Positions 35,901-43,615 of a stretch of 64,000 nt of DNA are shown here, piece by piece. The stretch covers positions 233,704-297,703 of the forward strand of contig NZ_VTSR01000020.1 of assembly GCF_008329715.1 (NCBI RefSeq), given 5' to 3'. This stretch comes from Gimesia chilikensis (GTDB taxonomy: Bacteria; Planctomycetota; Planctomycetia; Planctomycetales; Planctomycetaceae). The notes under the pieces were generated by a model that saw nothing but the letters and a program-made list of their open reading frames with translations, was not told the origin of the DNA and did no database searches. Position 1 is the stretch's first letter, and every line of letters begins with the position of its first letter. A program made the position numbers and the translations under genes.

Positions 35901-38900
35901 GTTCCGCCACTGATGGAATAGTTCATGGAATCCAGATCCGGATCACTGGCAGCCACCGTGGTCACCGCGGTTGTATTTTCAGCGACATTCGCGATCGCCG
36001 CCGGCCCACCACCATCAGAGGTGATCACAGGCGGATTGTTAATCGTATAACTGATCTGCACATTATCGACGTACAAATACTCGACAAACAGCAGTCCCAG
36101 CAGCCCGCCATCATAGCCGCTGTCGATTTGAATGCGGATCTGCGTATCAGCGGCTGCCCAGGCAGAGATGTCCCGACTGTAGCTACCCGTAAAGTCGGTC
36201 AGTACATCGAGCACAGTCCAGGAACTTCCGCCGTTATCCGAGATCTGTACCGAGAAAGAGTCGTTGGATTCAGTTCCTGAAGAAAGAGCATCGAACGACA
36301 GGGTCACATCGTGAGCCATCGACAGGTCGGCTTCGCGCGTTGCACTGTTGTCTGCACCGCTCTCACCAACCATCCGCAGCGTGCCTCCCATCACCCGCAC
36401 ATCACCATTGCTCGGGCTCTGAGCACCACCGGAACTGTCACTCTCGACCCAGCTGCTACTCCAGTTCACGGTCCCATCATTGTTACTGTATGACTGTGTC
36501 CCGAACTGATCCAGAATCATATTGCCTGGATCAGGCGTGATATCAACGGTCATCGTATTTGTGGCTACGGAATCGACCGTACCATCATTCACAGTGAACC
36601 CAAAACTGTCGTAAGCCGCACCGCTTGTATCCGCCACCGGAATAAACGTCAGATTCCCGGCGTCCAGATCAGCCTTGCTGACAATCTGGTTCAATGTCAC
36701 ATCAACGCCTGCAAGCTGTAAGGCCCCCACCGTTTCCAGTGAAGTGATCTGCACTCTCGTCAGAGCATCTCCATCGATATCCCCAAACCCAAAATCAGCT
36801 GCAGTGAAGGTGTAGACTGTATTTTCACCGGTGGTAACCGTATTGTCAGCCCCCGTCGGGGCGTCGTTCACAGGAGTCACATCCACCGTCAGCGTATATC
36901 CGCCAGCAGAATCAACGGTGCCATCATTCACTGTGAAAGTGAAACTGTCATATGCCGCTCCATTGGCATTCGGCACCGGCGTAAACGTCAGGTTCCCCGC
37001 ATCAATATCCGCCCGACTGATCACCTGATTCAACGTCACATCCACGCTCGAAAGTTGTAACGCACCAACAGACTCCAGCGATGTGATCTGAATACTCGTC
37101 AGCGTATCCCCATCCGCGTCACTAAAATTGAAGTCGACTGCGGTGAAGGTGTATGCCGTATCTTCGCTGGTTGACACCGTATTATCAGCCGCCGTGGGTA
37201 GATCGTTCACCGGTATGACATCGACGGTCATGACATATGCAGCAACGGAATCGGCAGTACCGTCGTTCACCGAGAAACCAAAGCTGTCATAACTGACGCC
37301 GCTGGCATTCGCGACTGGCGTAAACGTCAGGTTTCCCGCATCGATGTCCGCCCGACTGATGACCTGGTTCAGCGTCACATCCACACCAGATAACTGCAAG
37401 GCCCCCACCGACTCCAGCGAACTGATTCTCACACTCACCAGCGAATCGCCATCGATGTCGCTGAAATTGAAGTCAGCAGCTGAAAAGACATAAGGGGTGT
37501 CTTCATTCGTGGAAACGGTGTTGTTCGCCGCCGTGGGCAGATCGTTAACGGGAATTACATCCACAGTCATCGTATAGGATACCGCGGAATCTGTAGTGCC
37601 GTCATTCACCGAGAATCCGAAACTGTCATAGCCGGAACCACTGTCATTCGCAACCGGCGTAAACGTGAGATTCCCGGCATCAATATCCACCCTGCTGATC
37701 ACCTGGTTCAGCGACACATCCACGCCCGATAACTGTAAGGATCCCACCGACTCCAGCAAAGTGATTCTCACGCTCGCCAGCGAATCCCCGTCCACATCAT
37801 TAAAATTAAAGTCTGCTGCAGTGAAGGTAAAAGTTGTGTCTTCACTGGTCGTGACCGTGTTATCCGCCGCTGTAGGCAGATCGTTGACGGAGGTCACATC
37901 CACGGTCATTGAGTACGCAGCAGCGGAATCGGCGGCACCGTCATTTACAGTGAATCCAAAACTGTCATAACTGGTTCCACTGGTGTTCGCGACCGGCGTA
38001 AACGTGAGGTTTCCCGCATCAATATCCGCCTGACTGATCACCTGGTTCAGCGTCACATCCACCCCTGAAAGCTGTAAGGCCCCCCCAGTCTCCAGCAATG
38101 TAATTCTCACACTCGTCAGCGGATCACCGTCGATATCATTAAAATTGAAGTCGGCGGCGGTGAAAACGTAGGTCACGTCTTCACTTGTCGTGACGGTATT
38201 ATCCGCAGCCGTCGGTGCATCGTTAACCACGTTCACATCGACCGTCAGCGTAAAGGCAGTGACTGAATCCACCGTCCCGTCATTGACTGTGAATCCAAAA
38301 CTGTCGTAGCTCGTACCACTCGCATTCGCTGCTGGCAAATAAGTCAGATTGCCTGCATCGATGTCAGCCCGACTGACCACCTGATTCAACGTCACATCTA
38401 CCCCCGAAAGCTGTAAGGCTCCCAGGGTTTCCAGGGTCGTGATTCGAATGCTTGCCAGTGTATCCCCATCAATGTCGCTGAAATTAAAATCCGCGGCAGT
38501 AAAGACATATGCGGTATCTTCATTCGTCGTCACCGTGTTATCCGCCGCTGTGGGGGCATCATTCACAGGCGTGACGTCAACCGTCATGGCATACGAGGAA
38601 ACTGAGTCTGCAGTCCCGTCATTCACGGAAAATCCGAAGCTGGCATAACCTGCCCCGTTGGCATTCGCCACCGGGGTAAATGTGAGATTGCCCGCATCAA
38701 TGTCGGCCCGGCTGATGACCTGGTTCAGTGTCACATCCACGCCCGAGAGTTGCAAAGCCCCCACCGTTTCCAGTGAAGTAATCTGCACGCTCGCCAGCGA
38801 ATCTCCCTCTATGTCACTGAAATTAAAATCGACCGCCGTGAAGGTGTAAGCAGTATCCTCACTGGTGCTCACAGTATTGTCAGCAGCCGTCGGTGCATCA

Positions 38901-41227
38901 TTTACCGGAGTGACATCGACGGTCATCGTATTGGAGAGAGCAGAATCCAGCGTCCCGTCGTTCACAGTGAATCCGAAACTGTCGTAACCCGTACCACTGG
39001 CATTCGCCACTGGTGAAAACGTGAGATTGCCCGCATCGATGTCAGCCCGGCTGATCACCTGGTTCAATGTCACATCCACACCCGACAATTGCAGAGATCC
39101 CACAATCTCCAGAGCGGTAATCCGGACACTCGCCAGGGGACTCCCTTCGATGTCGCTATAATTAAAGTCGGCTGCGGTGAACGTGTAAGTCGTATCCTCG
39201 CTGGTGGTCACCGTATTGTCAGCAGCCGTTGGTGCATCGTTGACCGCGGTCACATCCACTGTCATGGTGTTCGAGGATGAAGACTCCAGTGCGCCATCAT
39301 TGACAGTAAATGTGAAGCTGTCGTAACTCGAGCCATTGGCATTCGCGACCGGAGTAAATGTAAGATTGCCCGCATCAATGTCGGCCCGACTGACCACCTG
39401 GTTCAGCGTTACATCTACACCTGACAGTTGCAGTGCCCCAACCGTCTCCAGAGCCGTAATACGTACGCTCGCCAGGGTATCGCCGTCGATATCACTGAAA
39501 TTGAAGTCGGCTGCGGTAAACGTGTAAGGCGTGTCCTCACTGGTCGTCACCGTATTATCTGCTGCGGCGGGTGTTTCGTTCACGGGAGTCACGGTCACCA
39601 GAATGGTCTGCGTATCACTACCGCCAAACCCGTCGCTGGCCTCGACAATCACTTCATAAATGTTGTCGGTGTTGTTGTCGGTCGGACTTTCATAATCGGG
39701 AGCAGAGATAAAGGCGAGTTCCCCCGTGACGTCATCGATCGTGAAACGACCCGCATCTGCGCCACCCGAAATCGCATAGGTCGGTGTATCCAGGTTCCCA
39801 TCGGTCGCGGTTACGGCCGTCACGGCCGTCGAATTCTCAGCCACATTCACCACCGCCGCTGCTCCGCCACCATCAGAAGTGATTTCCGGTGCTTCGTTGA
39901 CCGTGTAACTCACCTGCACATTGTCGATGTATAAATACTCGACAAACAGCAGCCCCAGCAAACCGCCATCATAGCCTGATTCAATCTGGATACGGATCTG
40001 TGTATCTGCTGCCATGTAGGACGAAATATCCCGGCTATAGGCTCCGTTATAATCCGTCAGGGTATCCAGCACGGTCCAGGAACTCCCCCCATTATCGGAA
40101 ATCTGGACCGAGAAGGTGTCACCAGCTTCGGTTCCGCTGGAGACCGCATCGAAAGAGAGAGTGGCATCGTGAGCCGTGGAAAGATCGACCTCACGGGTCA
40201 CGCTGTTGTCGGCCCCGCTGTCGCCCACCATCCGCAGTTCACCACCGGTGATTCTGACATCACCGGTACTGGCGCTCTGAGCGCCTCCCGAGTTATCGTA
40301 CTCCACCCAGTTACCATTCCAGTTCTGGGTGCCGTCATTATTGCCATATGATTGACTGCCGAACTGATCACGCACCGTCTCCGTTGCCAGCAGACCCAGC
40401 CATTCATTCTGTACCAGGGATGAGAACACCACGTCGGTCTCCAGATCCCCCAGTTCATACTCCAGATCCCAGTCTCCCCCCAGGCTGGACGCACCCGTAT
40501 CATCTGAACTCGCGGCGATGTCGGCTCCCGTCAGTTCCTGAATCTGTCTCAGCAATTCCTGACCGGAAGCGGTAGCTGCCAGATCACATCCGTAAAACAG
40601 CAGATCGGTTCCTGCAGAGAACGACTCACTCCAGCCGGTGATGGCTTCCGAAAAGCGATCGAGATTCTCCAGGCTCAACCAGGTCGCCCCCAGTTTGACC
40701 GACTGCGGCGTTCCATGCGAAACAAAATGGATCGCATCGACTTCGGAATAATTTTGTAACGCTTCACTGATCTGCAGGATCCCGTCCTGCTGACTGTCCA
40801 GTAGAATGATTTCGAGTTGACGCTGCTCGTCGTTCTGGGCCAGCAGGTCATCAATCAGCTGCTGGTAATGGTCGGTCGACTCATCGATAAATACGAGTTC
40901 CAGATCGCGATTTGCCTCGTCAAACGCATCGGACAGCCCGAACTCCTGCAGCAGATCATCGACAGAGTCACTCAGAGTGGACGACTCTTCTGCAGGCACA
41001 TCTGCGACCTGCATCGTTTCCACACCATCGACGGATGGGGCAGGAATGACACCAGTTGTGGCACTGGTATCTGCATCCGCGGTCAGACTCGGATCGATCA
41101 CATCCACGGGCATAGGAGCCGCACTCAGCATCAGCAGCTCTTCCAGCTGGAATGCCTCCACAACGCCGCCTCGGGGGCGCGTTTCAGTAGACCTTCTCAT
41201 CCAGTATGTAAAGGGGTTCCAACACAC
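32975..41227 (-). CDS. Giant DUF4347 surface protein with cadherin-like and 113-residue tandem repeats
   Basis: A 2750-residue protein starting at a GTG with AAAGG upstream. Near the N-terminus is a LEPR-XLL-like motif (FQLEELLMLSAAP). DUF4347 follows (about 108-275), with IHFVSHG (His171) and LLFYGCDLA (Cys214), an arrangement like clan CD cysteine peptidases. Next is a MAM/jellyroll-like domain (about 285-445; ending EYLYIDNVQVSYTV), a cadherin-like domain, nine 113-residue VCBS/cadherin-5-type repeats (PTAADNTVTTSEDTxYTFTA ... NQVISRADIDAGNLTF), a second copy of the jellyroll-like plus cadherin unit, five more repeats and a last cadherin-like domain. An acidic Pro/Asp/Gly-rich linker precedes a C-terminal segment with a hydrophobic helix (LLIWLLQGGYLMAGLASSLP). 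Likely a surface adhesin. The diguanylate cyclase gene overlaps its stop. Confidence 0.92.
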   Translation of the reverse strand: MCWNPFTYWMRRSTETRPRGGVVEAFQLEELLMLSAAPMPVDVIDPSLTADADTSATTGVIPAPSVDGVETMQVADVPAEESSTLSDSVDDLLQEFGLSDAFDEANRDLELVFIDESTDHYQQLIDDLLAQNDEQRQLEIILLDSQQDGILQISEALQNYSEVDAIHFVSHGTPQSVKLGATWLSLENLDRFSEAITGWSESFSAGTDLLFYGCDLAATASGQELLRQIQELTGADIAASSDDTGASSLGGDWDLEYELGDLETDVVFSSLVQNEWLGLLATETVRDQFGSQSYGNNDGTQNWNGNWVEYDNSGGAQSASTGDVRITGGELRMVGDSGADNSVTREVDLSTAHDATLSFDAVSSGTEAGDTFSVQISDNGGSSWTVLDTLTDYNGAYSRDISSYMAADTQIRIQIESGYDGGLLGLLFVEYLYIDNVQVSYTVNEAPEITSDGGGAAAVVNVAENSTAVTAVTATDGNLDTPTYAISGGADAGRFTIDDVTGELAFISAPDYESPTDNNTDNIYEVIVEASDGFGGSDTQTILVTVTPVNETPAAADNTVTTSEDTPYTFTAADFNFSDIDGDTLASVRITALETVGALQLSGVDVTLNQVVSRADIDAGNLTFTPVANANGSSYDSFTFTVNDGALESSSSNTMTVDVTAVNDAPTAADNTVTTSEDTTYTFTAADFNYSDIEGSPLASVRITALEIVGSLQLSGVDVTLNQVISRADIDAGNLTFSPVANASGTGYDSFGFTVNDGTLDSALSNTMTVDVTPVNDAPTAADNTVSTSEDTAYTFTAVDFNFSDIEGDSLASVQITSLETVGALQLSGVDVTLNQVISRADIDAGNLTFTPVANANGAGYASFGFSVNDGTADSVSSYAMTVDVTPVNDAPTAADNTVTTNEDTAYVFTAADFNFSDIDGDTLASIRITTLETLGALQLSGVDVTLNQVVSRADIDAGNLTYLPAANASGTSYDSFGFTVNDGTVDSVTAFTLTVDVNVVNDAPTAADNTVTTSEDVTYVFTAADFNFNDIDGDPLTSVRITLLETGGALQLSGVDVTLNQVISQADIDAGNLTFTPVANTSGTSYDSFGFTVNDGAADSAAAYSMTVDVTSVNDLPTAADNTVTTSEDTTFTFTAADFNFNDVDGDSLASVRITLLESVGSLQLSGVDVSLNQVISRVDIDAGNLTFTPVANDSGSGYDSFGFSVNDGTTDSAVSYTMTVDVIPVNDLPTAANNTVSTNEDTPYVFSAADFNFSDIDGDSLVSVRISSLESVGALQLSGVDVTLNQVISRADIDAGNLTFTPVANASGVSYDSFGFSVNDGTADSVAAYVMTVDVIPVNDLPTAADNTVSTSEDTAYTFTAVDFNFSDADGDTLTSIQITSLESVGALQLSSVDVTLNQVISRADIDAGNLTFTPVPNANGAAYDSFTFTVNDGTVDSAGGYTLTVDVTPVNDAPTGADNTVTTGENTVYTFTAADFGFGDIDGDALTRVQITSLETVGALQLAGVDVTLNQIVSKADLDAGNLTFIPVADTSGAAYDSFGFTVNDGTVDSVATNTMTVDITPDPGNMILDQFGTQSYSNNDGTVNWSSSWVESDSSGGAQSPSNGDVRVMGGTLRMVGESGADNSATREADLSMAHDVTLSFDALSSGTESNDSFSVQISDNGGSSWTVLDVLTDFTGSYSRDISAWAAADTQIRIQIDSGYDGGLLGLLFVEYLYVDNVQISYTINNPPVITSDGGGPAAIANVAENTTAVTTVAASDPDLDSMNYSISGGTDAALFTIDNLTGELAFISPPDYESPIDANTDNVYEVTVSASDGYGGSDSQTMLITVTPVNEPPTAADNTVTTAEETPYTFTAADFNFIDGDGDSLASVTITSLESVGTLQLSGVDVSLNQVISRADLDAGNLTFTPGLNASGTGYDSFGYSVNDGTFESTGTYTLTVDVTPVNDAPTSSDNTVTTSEDVPYVFTAADFNFSDIDGDSLASVRITALETVGTLQLSGVNVTLNQVISRADIDAGNLTFTPVTNASGTGYDSFGFSVGDGTLYSSPASTMTINVNAFNDAPTAADNTVTTNEDAPYIFTAADFNFSDVDGDPLTSVRITSLVTSGALQLSGVDVTLNQAISRADIDAGNLVLVPAANANGTSYASFTFTVSDGALESTPGNLLTVDVTPVNDAPTASDNTVTTSEDTAYVFTAADFNFSDIDGDSLASVRISALATLGTLQLSGLDVTLNQVISRADIDAGNLTFVPVPDANGVGYASFGFVVSDGALEASVPGTMTVNVTAVNDAPTALDNTVTTDEDTPYTFTAADFNFSDIDGDPLAGIQISTLPAVGILQLSGLDVILGQIISRADIDAGDLTYVPVENGNGVAYASFDYVVSDGSLEALTSSTMTVDVTAVNDAPVITSSGGGLSATLRLSGVLSTVATIEATDVELGLQILTFSVSGGLNADLFNIDANTGELSFAASAELDSPLGGNIFEVEVQVSDDLGGTATQILTVIVDQVNQLFPSNPDQPDDPGNSDDPSQPDPPDDTTDTGGSGDGSGSGTGNEDIIFSELPAGEGDLLAERGRETQVDSSVFFSNGSPVDTGTPGGILPDFSVVTSTSNLVTDFGYEAGGWHTTRMALLQASFDPVTHRLEVNTASVVYSELVSTRYEDIQEQVNLTADSEQRLISAAAVVTTTVSSGLLIWLLQGGYLMAGLASSLPTWRFMDPIAVLDQFGEVCDEEGDSLQSIIEQAEASAPVNESELL
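34030..35725 (-). repeat. Second array: five 339-bp coding repeats
   Basis: Five tandem 339-base units (113 residues each) of the giant surface protein. The most constant part encodes LNQVISRADIDAGNLTF. Units share long stretches with the first array at 36524-39575. Confidence 0.85.
36524..39575 (-). repeat. First array: nine 339-bp coding repeats
   Basis: Nine tandem 339-base units in the giant surface protein gene. Each encodes PTAADNTVTTSEDTxY at its start and VNDGTxDSxxxxxMTVDVTPVN at its end. The units are similar enough at DNA level to allow unequal recombination, so copy number could vary between strains. Confidence 0.88.
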
Positions 41228-41497
41228 TTTTGAGGACCTTTTCGGGGACAGGATCCGAATCGACTTGTCTGGATTCCAAACAAGATGACGGGACCTTCGG
41301 AATCACGGGCAGACGCTCTGCAGAAGAACTCTAGGTCCCCGATTTCAGGCAGGTCGGATAGAGCTGCCCCCCAATCCGGGCAAATTTGTACATTGCATTG
41401 TTTTCCCCTCAGGGGCTGGTAGGGCAAAGACCTTAACTGTCCGCAAAGACAGGTAAATTGATCAAGAACAGGGTTTTGAAAGAGAGATAACGATTAA

Positions 41498-43615
41498 ATG
41501 AACTTTTATGTTGGTGGCGTACATAGAATGCATAAGGCTTTTCCCTCCATTGATCAGAACCACCACAGTCGACTCTGGCCCGTTTTTCTATTGGTCGTCT
41601 GGGGATGCTCGGGTTGCGCGCTGCTTCCAGGCCAACTCAACTCGAAAGCGCTCATCGAAAACAAAGTCATCGCAAGTGAGGCTTTACCCTCAAAGTCGAT
41701 CAATCAGGCGGAGCATGAAACTGCTGAGTCCGATGCCGCTAAACTAGATTCACAGATCAGCCTGGCCGCGCACGAAGCGCAGGATTCCAGATCCCTGCCC
41801 CGTCAGAGTGCCAATACGCCGGTGGCTCTATTGCCGCCTGACTTCGAAACGCCCGCTGAGCCTCCCATACGAACTGCAGCCGTTCCCCCTGTGAAATCAG
41901 ACTACCAGCTGACGCAGGCGATCGCTCCCTACACTCCGCTGCCTCCTGCCCCCACCTCTGCTAAACCTTCCCCTTTACCAGAGTCGTTTGCAGCCGATGC
42001 ATGGAGCACCCAGTTGATTCCGCAAAACTTCACTCCCTGGTGGGCCGACAGCGTCACCCTGCAGTTCCGACCTCAGTCTCACCAGAGCCCGGTGAATGTG
42101 AATACGCTGATCCAGGAGACGCTGTTGAATTCGTCCCAGGTACGCATCATCAACGACGATCCCATCATCGCCGAAACCGCCATCACACAGGCGATGGCCG
42201 AGTTTGATCCCAAACTGTTTATCGAATCCAAGTTCAACCGCATCAGTATCCCGTCCAGCAGCACCCTTGATACCGGGACGAATTTCAGTCGGCTGCGGGA
42301 AAACAACTGGAGTTCGAACTTCGGCGTAAGACGTAAAAACAGTCAGGGGGGCGAGCTTGAGTTTTCACAGCAGTTTGGTTTGAACACCAGCAACTCCATC
42401 TTTTTCGTCCCGCCCAACCAGGGAGATACCCGGCTGACATTGAGTTATAACCAGCCGCTCCTCAATGGCCGGGGAGAGGCTTACAATGAGAGCCTGATCG
42501 TGCTGGCGGAACTGAATACCGACATCACCTCCGATCGCACCCAGGCCGCTCTGCAGGATCATCTGCTGAAAGTGACCGAAACTTACTGGGAACTCTACCT
42601 GAACCGTGTGCTGTTTATCCAGAAGCAGAAACACCTGCAGGACGGCATGCGGATTCTGAAGTACCTCGAACAGCGCTACAACATCGATTCCCTGCAGAGC
42701 CAGATCGCCCGCGCCCGGGCAGCCGTGGCCAAACGACGCTCGGAACTGATTCGCATTGAAGCCGCCGTACAGAACTCCGAAACACGCCTGCGGGCCCTGG
42801 TCAATTCACCCCAGCTTAAATCCAGCCCGAACCTGGAACTGATCTCAATTCAGCAGCCCATCGACAACAGCCTGCCCGTCACCATTGAAGACGCCATGGC
42901 CACGGCCCTCGAATACCGCTCGGAAGTTGATATCGCTTCCCGCGAGATTGAGGCAGCCCGTGTTCGGCTGGGAGTCGCCTGCAACGATCTGCTTCCCAAA
43001 CTCGACCTGGTTCTGGAAACGTATCTCTCCGGCTTGAAAGGGGAATTTGATCTTTCCCGCGCCTGGGTCGATCAGTTCAGTGTCGGGGAACCCAGTTATA
43101 CTGCAGGCCTGGTATTCGAGGTTCCCCTCTATCGTCAGGAAGCCCGCTCACGTCACCTGCAGCGATCGGTCGAGCTCCGCCGCTTGTTGAGCCGCTTCGA
43201 ACTGACCGTGGAAAACCTGCGTGCAGAGGTGGAAACAGCCGTCCGCCAGGTCAGGACAGCGAACCGGAACTTACAGAGCCAGTACCAGGCCATGATCGCC
43301 GCGGAAGCGGATGTCGAATTCCTGCAGCGTCGCTGGGAAATGGCCCCCGGTCTGGATCGTGCATCCAGCTTTCTGCTCGAGGACCTGATCGACTCCCAGG
43401 ACCGCCGGGCCGAGGCAGAGCAGGCTTTCGTTGCTGCCCAGGTGGACCACGTGCTCAGCCAGACCCGCTTGAACCGGACCACGGGCACCATCCTGCGACA
43501 GGAACGAATCGTTCCCGAAGACATGTCCGAAGGTCCCGTCCCCAGTTCTGAACAAGACGCACCGCCGCCGGTAGTCCCCGCCGATTCTGATCAGCAACAG
43601 GGGCCTAAGCTATGA
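41498..43615 (+). CDS. TolC-like outer membrane lipoprotein, first gene of the SecA-like export operon
   Basis: A 705-residue protein. Its signal has a lipobox (WGCSGC) after a hydrophobic run; the ATG at 41528 would give a shorter n-region and is an alternative start. A Pro-rich linker (about 100-165) leads to the outer membrane efflux fold (about 185-660), with two halves rich in long helices: ALQDHLLKVTETYWELYL ... IARARAAVAKRRSELIRIEAAV, and ENLRAEVETAVRQVRTANRNLQSQYQA. A motif at YTAGLVFEVPLYRQEARS is typical of TolC-family beta-strand/turn regions. The C-terminus is acidic and Pro-rich. It should form the outer membrane channel for the exporter encoded downstream. The next gene starts in its stop codon (ATGA). 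Confidence 0.88.
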   Translation: MNFYVGGVHRMHKAFPSIDQNHHSRLWPVFLLVVWGCSGCALLPGQLNSKALIENKVIASEALPSKSINQAEHETAESDAAKLDSQISLAAHEAQDSRSLPRQSANTPVALLPPDFETPAEPPIRTAAVPPVKSDYQLTQAIAPYTPLPPAPTSAKPSPLPESFAADAWSTQLIPQNFTPWWADSVTLQFRPQSHQSPVNVNTLIQETLLNSSQVRIINDDPIIAETAITQAMAEFDPKLFIESKFNRISIPSSSTLDTGTNFSRLRENNWSSNFGVRRKNSQGGELEFSQQFGLNTSNSIFFVPPNQGDTRLTLSYNQPLLNGRGEAYNESLIVLAELNTDITSDRTQAALQDHLLKVTETYWELYLNRVLFIQKQKHLQDGMRILKYLEQRYNIDSLQSQIARARAAVAKRRSELIRIEAAVQNSETRLRALVNSPQLKSSPNLELISIQQPIDNSLPVTIEDAMATALEYRSEVDIASREIEAARVRLGVACNDLLPKLDLVLETYLSGLKGEFDLSRAWVDQFSVGEPSYTAGLVFEVPLYRQEARSRHLQRSVELRRLLSRFELTVENLRAEVETAVRQVRTANRNLQSQYQAMIAAEADVEFLQRRWEMAPGLDRASSFLLEDLIDSQDRRAEAEQAFVAAQVDHVLSQTRLNRTTGTILRQERIVPEDMSEGPVPSSEQDAPPPVVPADSDQQQGPKL

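Noticed and set aside
36524..39575. Regular repeats that might be taken for a CRISPR array
   Set aside because: Unit length is 339 bases, in frame, and encodes a protein repeat; no short repeat-spacer pattern.
41404..41416. CCCCTCAGGGG palindrome between the giant adhesin and the TolC gene
   Set aside because: Five-bp arms only; could occur by chance.
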